Below are positions 53,564-61,873 of a DNA stretch of 64,000 nucleotides, piece after piece. Both the position numbers and the translations under genes were made by a program. The DNA lies in contig CACDKD010000008.1 of assembly GCA_902553145.1 (NCBI GenBank), positions 1-64,000 of the forward strand. Direction: 5' to 3'. The notes under the pieces were generated by a model, which made no database searches, was not told where the DNA came from, and worked only from the letters and a program-made list of their open reading frames with translations. Within the stretch, counting starts at the first letter, position 1; every line of letters starts with the position of its first letter. The DNA is from an uncultured Gammaproteobacteria bacterium (GTDB lineage Bacteria; Pseudomonadota; Gammaproteobacteria; Steroidobacterales; UBA11654).

Positions 53564-53928
53564 TTTACCCTCCTTTTTCTTGATTTCTCATCGATCAGTA
53601 TGCATTGCAGATAATGGCTTCCGTCATCTCTCTTCCCGGTAACAATTTCAGACTGGAAACTGCAGTATTGGCCAATCGTTTGCTCAATATTCCAACCGTT
53701 GATTGTTCCGCCTTTAGAAACAACCCAAATCAAGTCACCGGTTTTGCATTGTTTGCCGATGGCATCTTTAAAATCATGAAAGTTCTCGCCGGAAATCCAG
53801 CAGTACTTCTCTTGATCATGATCCTTGCTCCATGCAGGATTGAATATAAAGAATGAAAGAATGAAAAGAATCATAAAGACTGTGAATGCTAGATTTCTTT
53901 TGATCTGTTTTTCATTCAATTTCTTCAT
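53560..53928 (-). CDS. Hypothetical small membrane-anchored protein
   Basis: A 122-residue protein with one N-terminal transmembrane helix (about residues 13-30) and an exported soluble part holding five or so cysteines (YCWISGENF, GKQCKTGDL, GQYCSFQSE, YLQCILIDE). The Cys pattern suggests disulfides. No family is recognised. The start overlaps the preceding stop by four bases. Confidence 0.62.
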   Translation of the reverse strand: MKKLNEKQIKRNLAFTVFMILFILSFFIFNPAWSKDHDQEKYCWISGENFHDFKDAIGKQCKTGDLIWVVSKGGTINGWNIEQTIGQYCSFQSEIVTGKRDDGSHYLQCILIDEKSRKRRVK

Positions 53929-55328
53929 TGGATCTTTCCTTTGGCAATCACCTTATGAATATTTTGTGTGTTAGAAATGGACTCTAAGGGGTTATCATTC
54001 AAGATCACTAGATCCGCAAGTTTACCCACTTCTATTGTTCCCATTTGGTCTTCGATGCCAAAGAATTCAGCGGGAGTGATGGTTGCCGATTTGAGCACCT
54101 CGAGATTAGACAAGCCCGCCTCGGACAGAAGTTCAAGTTCTTTATGCAGACTGTATCCAGGAGTTAAGTAGCCAATTGGAGTATCAGTGCCTGCGATAAT
54201 TTTCACTCCTTCTGCATGCATTTTTTCAACCAGCATCAGGCTCCATGCATCAAATTTCAAGGCATCCTCAGTGGCATCAACCTCGGCCAACTTGAGAGAC
54301 CCATTCATCCAATCTTCCTTTGCAGCTTTTGGCAGCTCACTGTATGTTTCTCGCCATTCCGGGTCGGCATAGAAGCGTCTTGAATCAAACGTATTGATGG
54401 TGAGTGTGGGCGTTTGAAAGACACCGTATTCTGATAATTTCTTAATGATCCTGAGACAACGCTCATCATCGGTGTTATCGATGGCATAGTACCTCTGAGA
54501 AGAGTGGATGTGGGTACGAAGTGCAGAACCTGCGATTTCATCCTCATTTTCTAGGCTGATTTGTCGTTCGTCCAAAAGAACTTCTGCATCCTTGGCGCAC
54601 GCAAGATCCATGTTTCTTACATGTTGCATTCCACCAAGTCCTGCTTCAATTGCTTCTTCCAGATCAATGCTAAGAGGCACATGGCCGGTTACCCTCAATC
54701 CATTCTGACTGGCAACTTTTAGCAATTCCAAATACGTGTCTCTGTTTAGCATTTCATATGATTTTAGAAACGTAACACCTTCTGCAATAAGTCCATCAAC
54801 CACGCCTGGTATATTTGAATTTTCATCTATACCGATCGACAAATTTGGAAAACCAGGCTCCAATCCTTTGTATACTCGATCTGCTCCATCAATCAAGGGT
54901 CCCGCATAAAATAGTCTTGGGGTTGTATTTGGATTCTCTTTTATGAAATTCAGTGACGGACGTAATTTAGATATGATGGCTCCCGTATCTCGTATGCTTG
55001 TAACTCCATTCTTCAAGTAAAGATCAAAATGTGTTTTATGATCTATCTCAGGTATAAAAGTAAGATGGACATGAGCATCCCAGAGTCCAGGGATGAGGTA
55101 TTTCCCCGTGCCATCGATCAGTTTTGAATCAGAATTAGCTCTAATTAAATCTGAACTTTCCGAATCTTTAATGGATTGAATTACTCCATTTTCGATATAA
55201 ACAGTTTGAGCATTTCTAATCTCATTTTTTGCATCGATCAAGGTGATATTTTCAATCAAAATCTCTGCTTGCAAAGAAGACAGCTGCAGTGCGATGAGCA
55301 ATAGCCAAAATTTTATGCGATCTTTCAT
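53925..55328 (-). CDS. Exported metal-dependent amidohydrolase
   Basis: A 467-residue amidohydrolase with signal peptide (1-21). Metal motifs: LWDAHVHLTF, VTGHVPLS (His), GMQHVRNM (His) and ISGTDTPIGY (IAGTDTPIG), followed by the C-terminal family strand GKLADLVILNDNPL. Such exported enzymes cleave dipeptides, Xaa-Pro substrates or cyclic amides. It overlaps DUF1330 by four bases. Confidence 0.92.
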   Translation of the reverse strand: MKDRIKFWLLLIALQLSSLQAEILIENITLIDAKNEIRNAQTVYIENGVIQSIKDSESSDLIRANSDSKLIDGTGKYLIPGLWDAHVHLTFIPEIDHKTHFDLYLKNGVTSIRDTGAIISKLRPSLNFIKENPNTTPRLFYAGPLIDGADRVYKGLEPGFPNLSIGIDENSNIPGVVDGLIAEGVTFLKSYEMLNRDTYLELLKVASQNGLRVTGHVPLSIDLEEAIEAGLGGMQHVRNMDLACAKDAEVLLDERQISLENEDEIAGSALRTHIHSSQRYYAIDNTDDERCLRIIKKLSEYGVFQTPTLTINTFDSRRFYADPEWRETYSELPKAAKEDWMNGSLKLAEVDATEDALKFDAWSLMLVEKMHAEGVKIIAGTDTPIGYLTPGYSLHKELELLSEAGLSNLEVLKSATITPAEFFGIEDQMGTIEVGKLADLVILNDNPLESISNTQNIHKVIAKGKIQ

Positions 55329-55609
55329 ATTCCCTCGGTTATCACAAAGTCTCTTAACGAGCAGTTTTTGATATGTTTCAATGCTGCTTGGTATGCATCC
55401 CCTCCGTAAACCTCTTCTGCTATTTGAAAACTTGGAAACTCTACAAGAACGGTTCGTTCAAGTTTCGCATTTTCTTTGTTGGTTTGCTGCCCACCTCTTA
55501 CTAAGAACTTTCCATCGTTTTTCGAAACAACTTCAGTTGCAACCTTTGCATATTCTTCAAAGGCTTCTTGATCATGATATTCACATCTAACTATCCAATA
55601 GCCTTTCAT
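55325..55609 (-). CDS. DUF1330 family protein
   Basis: About 94 residues from the ATG at 55609 (MKGYWIVRCEYHDQEAFEEY), chosen because GGAGG lies nine bases upstream; a start at 55630 adds seven residues. The family has a dimeric alpha/beta barrel fold with no known activity. It overlaps the propeller gene by 23 bases in another frame. Confidence 0.87.
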   Translation of the reverse strand: MKGYWIVRCEYHDQEAFEEYAKVATEVVSKNDGKFLVRGGQQTNKENAKLERTVLVEFPSFQIAEEVYGGDAYQAALKHIKNCSLRDFVITEGI

Positions 55610-56534
55610 AAGGCCAAACCTCCATGCCATGTATAGCGTTTCTTATATCCATGCTTAAATTGACGCTTCCAACACGCTCCTTGGTTTCAAGGTTAAATAA
55701 TGTAATGGAAGAGGGTGAAGAGCCCATCGCAATGTGATGTTCATCAATGACGCATAATCCTCTTGCAAACCCTTGCCTGGCTACTCGACTGTCATCAAAG
55801 TTTTGATGGGTCAACTCCTCCTCCGGGAAAAGTGGTACTCTGAAGTTTACCTCTGAGCCGTCTCTTTTGATCCAGCGCACGCAATTGCTCTGCGTGTCAT
55901 TAAAAAGGATGCCATCTTTAAAAGGCCTAGAATTATGCGTTCCCTCAGGCAAACTGCAAAACTCGGATGGGTTTAAATCGCTATCCATTCGAATTAAAGC
56001 ATTGGTTCTTAGCCCACTTGCGAATAACCCTTTTTTTGAACACCGCACATTATTCAGGTGAAGGTTATTTCCTGGTTCGGGGCCCTCTTCAGTTTTGGGA
56101 TCATATAATTGAGATTTCCATCCTTCTTGAGTTTTTCTGAGATGCAAACCTCGAGTAAACTCATCTCGTTCCAGATCAAAAACCAATAGAGAATCATATC
56201 CCGTAGACGTAATAAAGAGTAAGTTTTCAAATCGATTGATTTCATGAGCGTGTTTCAAAAATCTGTTTTTATAGGATCTTTTGACTTGAAAGTTCAGATC
56301 GTATACAAAAAGCTCATCACTTGCTGCAATGTAGATTTCATCCCCTCTGAATTCTATTCCTCTGAGGCCTCTATCCCAACCTCTGCCTGTGAAATCAATC
56401 CCAGAATCATCCCAATCCACAACTAAGTCTGCTTCTTGTTTCTGAAAGTCAACAAGATAGATACCTCCATGACTTTCGCCTTGTTGGCTTCCCCTGACAA
56501 CAGAAGTTGCTATGATGGTGGGTAACTTTTGCAT
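55587..56534 (-). CDS. Beta-propeller-like protein, unknown function
   Basis: A 315-residue protein with repeated strand patterns (GIYLVDFQKQEADLVVDWDD, DELFVYDLNFQVKR, DSLLVFDLERDEFTRG, ALIRMDSDLNPSEF, SITLFNLETKERVG), as in six-bladed propellers of the DUF4915/TIGR03032-like kind. No signal peptide is present, which is unusual among its exported neighbours. No enzymatic motif is recognised. It is the first gene of the minus-strand run, with a divergent amidohydrolase 58 bases away. Confidence 0.65.
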   Translation of the reverse strand: MQKLPTIIATSVVRGSQQGESHGGIYLVDFQKQEADLVVDWDDSGIDFTGRGWDRGLRGIEFRGDEIYIAASDELFVYDLNFQVKRSYKNRFLKHAHEINRFENLLFITSTGYDSLLVFDLERDEFTRGLHLRKTQEGWKSQLYDPKTEEGPEPGNNLHLNNVRCSKKGLFASGLRTNALIRMDSDLNPSEFCSLPEGTHNSRPFKDGILFNDTQSNCVRWIKRDGSEVNFRVPLFPEEELTHQNFDDSRVARQGFARGLCVIDEHHIAMGSSPSSITLFNLETKERVGSVNLSMDIRNAIHGMEVWPYERLLDS

Positions 56535-56592
56535 ACCTTATTGTAATCCATATATATAATTTCTGAGTAGAGGTTTAATAACGTTTTTAAAT

Positions 56593-57903
56593 ATGAATAG
56601 ATTTACGTACATTTTTTCTTCAGCAATGTTTTTCGTCTTTTGTGCCACTTCTGTGCAATCTCAGTTTCTTACTGACATTTACTGTGGTCATTTATTAAAT
56701 ATGGAATCCGGAGGATGGACCAGAAATGCTTTGATCAAAGTGGATCGAAACTCTGGAAAGATCGAAGAAGTGATCAATTATGCCAAAGTAAGTAGCGACT
56801 TATCTAAAGACAAACTGGATCTCTCCGATCAGTATTGTTTGCCTGGCCTTATCGATATGCATACTCATATTTCTGAAGATGTATCAGGTGATCTCATTGA
56901 GTTTTATTCCATATCACAAGAAGAACAATTAAAAGTTGGCAGAAAGAATGCAGAGATTACCTTGATGGCTGGCTTCACAACCGTACGAGATGTCGGAGTA
57001 TATATCGCTTGGACAGACAAAAGACTTAGAGATGAAATAGAGTCAAAAATAACAGTTGGACCTCGAATGAAGGTTGCTGGATTCTATTTAACCATACCTG
57101 GTGGTGGAGGAGAGGTAGCAATACCTGGATACGAGGGCGATGTTCCGGATCATATTAGAGTGGGTGTCGCAAGAGGAGCGGATGCATTTCGTGAGAAGGC
57201 AAAACAAGTAATTGAAGGAGGCGCTGATCACATTAAGCTTATTGCATCGGGTGCTGTTTTGGCTTATGGCAGCTTACCCGGTAGTCCCGAGATGACCCCA
57301 GAGGAAATTTCAGCTGTAGTCGAGGAGGCAAAAAAAACAGGAATAAGAGTAACTGCTCATGCTCATGGCGCTCTATCAATCAAGCAAGCCATATTGTCTG
57401 GCGTTAAAAGCATTGAGCATGCATCACTGATTGATGATGAAGGGATTGAGCTTGCAAAGAAAAATGGAGTTTCTCTAACAATGGATGTCTACAACGGAGA
57501 CTATATTAATGAAATGGGGCTGACCGATGGTATGCCAGAAGAATTTCTTCAAAAAAACAGAGAGACGACAGAAATGCAAAGAGAAAATTTTAAAAAAGCT
57601 CATCAGGCAGGAGTCAAGATTGTTTTCGGAACTGATGCCGGAGTTTACCCCCATGGGCAAAATGCAAAACAGTTTAGTTATATGACAAAACATGGAATGA
57701 CGAACCTTGAGGCCATACGTGCAGCCACAGTCATAGCTGCAGAGGTGCTGGGAATGGAGGAAGAGATAGGGAGAGTAGAGGAAGGATTCTTTGCAGATAT
57801 CATTGCCTTAAGTGATAATCCACTGATCAATATTAAAAGTCTTGAAGACATTCATTTCGTTATAAAAGAGGGCTATCTTTATAAAGAGAGGAGTAAAGAG
57901 TGA
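56593..57903 (+). CDS. Exported amidohydrolase (imidazolonepropionase/prolidase-like)
   Basis: A 436-residue enzyme with signal peptide (1-22). Metal motifs DMHTHI, the HIKLIASG lysine site (carboxylated Lys), TAHAHG, IEHASL and FGTDAGVYPHG are all in order and match Xaa-Pro dipeptidase-like amidohydrolases (HxH, K, H, H, D). The C-terminus has the usual EGFFADIIALSDNPL. It starts a plus-strand operon; the stop overlaps the antiporter start by four bases (GTGA). Confidence 0.92.
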   Translation: MNRFTYIFSSAMFFVFCATSVQSQFLTDIYCGHLLNMESGGWTRNALIKVDRNSGKIEEVINYAKVSSDLSKDKLDLSDQYCLPGLIDMHTHISEDVSGDLIEFYSISQEEQLKVGRKNAEITLMAGFTTVRDVGVYIAWTDKRLRDEIESKITVGPRMKVAGFYLTIPGGGGEVAIPGYEGDVPDHIRVGVARGADAFREKAKQVIEGGADHIKLIASGAVLAYGSLPGSPEMTPEEISAVVEEAKKTGIRVTAHAHGALSIKQAILSGVKSIEHASLIDDEGIELAKKNGVSLTMDVYNGDYINEMGLTDGMPEEFLQKNRETTEMQRENFKKAHQAGVKIVFGTDAGVYPHGQNAKQFSYMTKHGMTNLEAIRAATVIAAEVLGMEEEIGRVEEGFFADIIALSDNPLINIKSLEDIHFVIKEGYLYKERSKE

Positions 57904-59774
57904 TTAAAAAATCGGTTCTTTCAATTTTCTTTGCCTTAATTGCTGCAAATAACCTCTATGCAAATCCAGATTTATCAGTCCCAACGGTCGTTTTGACGGA
58001 CGTTGCTTTTTCCATATCAGTGTCAGATTATGATAGTGAGCGAGCCTGTGATTACAGGATTGAAATGGAAGAGAGTTTGATTGATCCATCGTTTTGTGCA
58101 CCTGGCGGTGATATTAAATTTGAATTCTTGAGATTTACAAAAGCAACCTCTGAATCAGTAAATCTTATACTCGATGGGAACGTAGTGTCGGAGGCAGCTA
58201 TCAATGTCCTTCCCGGTTGGGTTTCACTGTTGCCGCCTGTTGTCTCGATTCTCATGGCCTTAGTTTTTAGAAGCGTTGTACCAGCTCTATTTTTAGGTAT
58301 TTGGATCGGTTCTTATGCAATCATGGGCTTTAAGGCAGACTCTATTTTAGAGAGCCTTCTAAACATTACCTCCATTTATGTGAAAGATGCATTGGCTAAC
58401 CCTGATCATGCAGCAATCATTATTTTCAGTCTGATGATTGGCGGTCTTGTTGGAATCATTTCTAAAAACGGGGGTATGCAAGGCATTGTTAATAATCTAT
58501 CCAGTTTTGTGAGTTCATCAAATCGTGCTCAGTTGGCAACTTCCTCATTGGGCGTTGCTATTTTCTTTGACGATTACGCTAATACACTCGTTGTTGGCAA
58601 TACCATGAGGAAGGTCACTGATAGTCTTAAGATATCAAGAGCCAAACTTGCATTTTTAGTTGATGCAACAGCAGCACCAATCGCATGTGTTGCATTGATT
58701 ACCACTTGGGTTGGATACCAGGTTGGAATGATCGATATATCCGTGAGTCAAATCAGTGAAATTGATCAATCGGCATATTCCCTATACCTCAATTCCATAC
58801 TTTATAGTTTTTACCCATTATTTATGCTTCTGTTTGTTTTTTTGGTTGCAGGCACAGGAAAGGATTTTGGCACGATGTATCAGTATGAAGTTGCTGCTCG
58901 TTCAGGCAATGATCTGTCTCTTCAGCAGAAAAGTAACGGTTACACAAATGATGATGAAACCAAACAGCTTGAGGCTAAAGATCCATCCAAAGCAAGGGCC
59001 TTTAATGCATTCATACCTATTTTAATATTTATTCTGTCTACGATTGCAGGGCTGTATAACACAGGAGAAGGAGATAATCTCCAAGATATTATTGGTTCTG
59101 CAGATGCATACACTGCATTGCTCTGGGGCTCATTGGCAGGCGTCTTGACCGGCTTTACTCTGACTTTGCTACAACGTATTTTATCCTTGGAAGAAACAGT
59201 ACAAGCTTGGTATGAGGGCGTGAAATTTATGATTTTTGCCATCATCGTTTTAATACTGGCGTGGTCTCTGGCTCAAACAACAGAGATCTTGCAAACTGCC
59301 AACTATTTGGTTTCAATACTTGGTGAGTTTTTGCCAGTCCCTTTGATTCCAACAGTGATTTTTCTTTTGTCAGCCGCGACTGCTTTTGCAACCGGATCAA
59401 GTTGGGGAACTATGGGGATTTTTTACCCAATTGTCATTCCCTTGGCTTGGCAAATCATGTTTTTAAATGGCGTTGCTGACATGGAGCACATTCATATTAT
59501 TTATTCCTCAGTCGCATGCGTGATATGTGGAGCTGTTTGGGGCGATCATTGTTCTCCCATATCAGATACCACAATCATGTCTTCCATGGCATCGGGCTGC
59601 AATCACATTGATCATGTCTCAACTCAGCTTCCATATGCTTTAAGTGTGGGAACAATCGCATTGCTTTTAGGAACTGTGCCTACTGGATATGGTATTTCGC
59701 CCCTAATCATGATTCCAGTTGGGTTGTTCACGGTATTTATTTTGTTATCAGTATTTGGGAAAAGAGTGGAGTAA
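57900..59774 (+). CDS. NhaC-family Na+/H+ antiporter-like transporter with exported N-terminal domain
   Basis: A 624-residue protein starting with GTG. Residues 1-21 are a signal peptide, 22-105 an exported beta-rich domain with two cysteines (Cys50 and Cys66), and the rest is a transporter with about eleven helices. Family motifs are FFDDYANTLVVGNTMRKVTD, WGTMGIFYPIVIPL and GDHCSPISDTTIMSSMASGCNHIDHV. It is longer than most NhaC members because of the N-terminal domain. Coupled with an amidohydrolase, it may import the released amino acid with sodium instead of exchanging Na+ and H+ (inference). Confidence 0.88.
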   Translation: MIKKSVLSIFFALIAANNLYANPDLSVPTVVLTDVAFSISVSDYDSERACDYRIEMEESLIDPSFCAPGGDIKFEFLRFTKATSESVNLILDGNVVSEAAINVLPGWVSLLPPVVSILMALVFRSVVPALFLGIWIGSYAIMGFKADSILESLLNITSIYVKDALANPDHAAIIIFSLMIGGLVGIISKNGGMQGIVNNLSSFVSSSNRAQLATSSLGVAIFFDDYANTLVVGNTMRKVTDSLKISRAKLAFLVDATAAPIACVALITTWVGYQVGMIDISVSQISEIDQSAYSLYLNSILYSFYPLFMLLFVFLVAGTGKDFGTMYQYEVAARSGNDLSLQQKSNGYTNDDETKQLEAKDPSKARAFNAFIPILIFILSTIAGLYNTGEGDNLQDIIGSADAYTALLWGSLAGVLTGFTLTLLQRILSLEETVQAWYEGVKFMIFAIIVLILAWSLAQTTEILQTANYLVSILGEFLPVPLIPTVIFLLSAATAFATGSSWGTMGIFYPIVIPLAWQIMFLNGVADMEHIHIIYSSVACVICGAVWGDHCSPISDTTIMSSMASGCNHIDHVSTQLPYALSVGTIALLLGTVPTGYGISPLIMIPVGLFTVFILLSVFGKRVE

Positions 59775-59777
59775 AGA

Positions 59778-60605
59778 ATGGAGAAAGTTTCATCAAATCG
59801 TAGTTTTAAGGGAGTCCATGAAGTTTGGTCACACGATTCTATTGCAACGTCTTGCAAAATGACGTTTTCAATATATCTTCCCGATAACCCCAATGGAGAT
59901 AAGCAGAAAACGTTAATCTGGTTATCCGGCCTGACCTGTACTGAAGAGAATTTTAGAGTAAAATCAGGCGTTCAAAGGTTTGCCTCCGAGCACAATATGA
60001 TCGTTGTTTCTCCTGATACCAGCCCAAGAGGCGAGGATGTCCCAGACGATCCAAATTATGACTTCGCTCAAGGAGCTGGATTTTACTTAAATGCCACTGA
60101 AGAACCTTGGGCAGAAAATTTCAATATGTACAACTATGTTGTTGAGGAATTGGTAGAACTGATTCAGAATCATTTTCCAGTTGATGAAAATCGTATAGGC
60201 TTATCTGGACATTCTATGGGAGGTCATGGTGCATTGACCATCGCAATCAAGAATCCGGAAATTTTCAAATCGGTTTCGGCATTCTCTCCTATCTGCAATC
60301 CAGTAAAAATACCTTGGGGGCAAAAAGCATTCACAAAATATCTCGGAAAGGATGAGTCTTCTTGGGATGATTATGATTCATGTAGCCTTATTCAGAAGCA
60401 TGGATGGCAAAAAGAGATATTGATTGATCAAGGCGAAGATGACGAATTTTTAGCCGATCAATTAAAGCCAGAATCTTTTGCTAAGGCATGCGAAAAAAAG
60501 AATGTTTCTTTAACACTGAGAATGCAGCCAGGTTTTGATCACAGTTATTTTTTTATTGCGACCTTTATTCAAGATCACATAGATTGGCACAGCCAGAAAC
60601 TATAA
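59778..60605 (+). CDS. fghA: S-formylglutathione hydrolase
   Basis: A 275-residue esterase-fold enzyme of the FGH family: nucleophile Ser146 in GLSGHSMGGHG, the characteristic WAENFNMYNYVVEELV segment, LTCTEENF near the N-terminus, and catalytic Asp and His in the GEDDEFL and GFDHSYFFI motifs. It hydrolyses S-formylglutathione to formate and glutathione, the last step of glutathione-dependent formaldehyde oxidation. The formaldehyde dehydrogenase is not visible. The nearby Rieske and RACo genes would be sources of formaldehyde (inference). Confidence 0.95.
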   Translation: MEKVSSNRSFKGVHEVWSHDSIATSCKMTFSIYLPDNPNGDKQKTLIWLSGLTCTEENFRVKSGVQRFASEHNMIVVSPDTSPRGEDVPDDPNYDFAQGAGFYLNATEEPWAENFNMYNYVVEELVELIQNHFPVDENRIGLSGHSMGGHGALTIAIKNPEIFKSVSAFSPICNPVKIPWGQKAFTKYLGKDESSWDDYDSCSLIQKHGWQKEILIDQGEDDEFLADQLKPESFAKACEKKNVSLTLRMQPGFDHSYFFIATFIQDHIDWHSQKL

Positions 60606-61817
60606 CGCATGTGATTTGAGTTCACTCAAGTACCACTTAATAAATCGTCGTGTACTTTGTTCTTTATCGGTATAGGGACCTGATTGATATTTGATGGAGT
60701 TAACCCCTTTTTGGTTATTCACAATAATGGTTTCATCGGCATAAGTGGTGACATCCCAAAGCCACATAAGCTTTTCTTTATCATAGTCTTTGTTTTCTTC
60801 GGCATCTTTATTGACGAGCCAATAAATATCACACTGGCATTGATCTTGGCTGGTTGGGGTGAATATATAGCCAACAATATGATCACAATATGCAAGGAAA
60901 TAACTAACAGGACCAATATTAAAGTCTGAACATCCTTGATTGAATTCTTTAATATTTCCCAAGAGTGGAGCCAACGGTTTACCGTCTTTGCTTCCTGTCA
61001 TGTATCCATCAAATAGGGCGTATCTTGAATAGGCATATTGTTCTTGGTCGGGATCTTTATTAGAAAAATCTTTATTGACCTCAATATCTTTTAGCCCACA
61101 ACTCTCTAGATTATTCATCATCTTTTCTTGTGCCTCATCAAACCCAGGCTCATCTTCAATTTTAAGCGAGTGAGAAAGTGAATATTCAGGATGAGCTGGC
61201 GCACAGTGATAGCATTCTTGATAATTTTCTACCGCAAGCTTCCAATTGGATGCAATGGGATAATTTTTATGGGCCGCAACTTTCAGGTCTTTAAAGCCGA
61301 ACATCTCAAACGGTTCTTTCAAATCACTCTGGAGGTTTTTAAGCGATTGAGGATTATCTGAAAGATTGATAAGAAGCATCCCAGAGGCAGATTCAATATT
61401 GCATGGGTGGAGTCCAAGCTTAGATTTATCAATGCCCTCTCTTAAGCTCTTAGCTGCCAGAAGCTTTCCATCAAGGTTATATGTCCAACTGTGATATGGG
61501 CATGAAAAGCGCGAGGTGTTTCCTTTTTCCTCAAGGCATACCCTCGAACCTCTATGGCGGCAAACATTAAAGAATGCCTTCACTTTATTCTCTTTATTTC
61601 TTAGAACAATGATTTCTTCATCGAGTAGTTTATATACAAAGAAATCTCCTTTATTTGGAATCTGAGACTCGTGTCCGATAAAGATCCAGCTGTTGTAAAA
61701 AATATTATGTTTTTCTAGGTCAAATATTGACGTATCTTTATAGAATTTCTGATCCAGAGACCAGTCTTCTTGCTGATTATTTAATAATTCTTTAATAGTG
61801 TTCATGGTTATCGCCAA
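60600..61817 (-). CDS. Rieske oxygenase of the betaine/carnitine-type, alpha subunit
   Basis: A 405-residue oxygenase (an alternative start at 61805 is four residues shorter). The Rieske ligands are C86-x-H88 and C106-xx-H109 (CRHRG, CPYHSW), and the mononuclear iron site is H204 and H209 within ENYQECYHCAPAHPEYS. This architecture and sequence style are close to glycine betaine (GbcA), stachydrine and carnitine oxygenases, which remove N-methyl groups as formaldehyde. Its reductase partner is not in the window. The stop overlaps the convergent fghA by six bases. Confidence 0.9.
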   Translation of the reverse strand: MAITMNTIKELLNNQQEDWSLDQKFYKDTSIFDLEKHNIFYNSWIFIGHESQIPNKGDFFVYKLLDEEIIVLRNKENKVKAFFNVCRHRGSRVCLEEKGNTSRFSCPYHSWTYNLDGKLLAAKSLREGIDKSKLGLHPCNIESASGMLLINLSDNPQSLKNLQSDLKEPFEMFGFKDLKVAAHKNYPIASNWKLAVENYQECYHCAPAHPEYSLSHSLKIEDEPGFDEAQEKMMNNLESCGLKDIEVNKDFSNKDPDQEQYAYSRYALFDGYMTGSKDGKPLAPLLGNIKEFNQGCSDFNIGPVSYFLAYCDHIVGYIFTPTSQDQCQCDIYWLVNKDAEENKDYDKEKLMWLWDVTTYADETIIVNNQKGVNSIKYQSGPYTDKEQSTRRFIKWYLSELKSHAL

Positions 61818-61873
61818 ATTGGCTAAGAATCTAACATAAATTTAAGTGTTCTTTAATACAATCTATGAATTAC

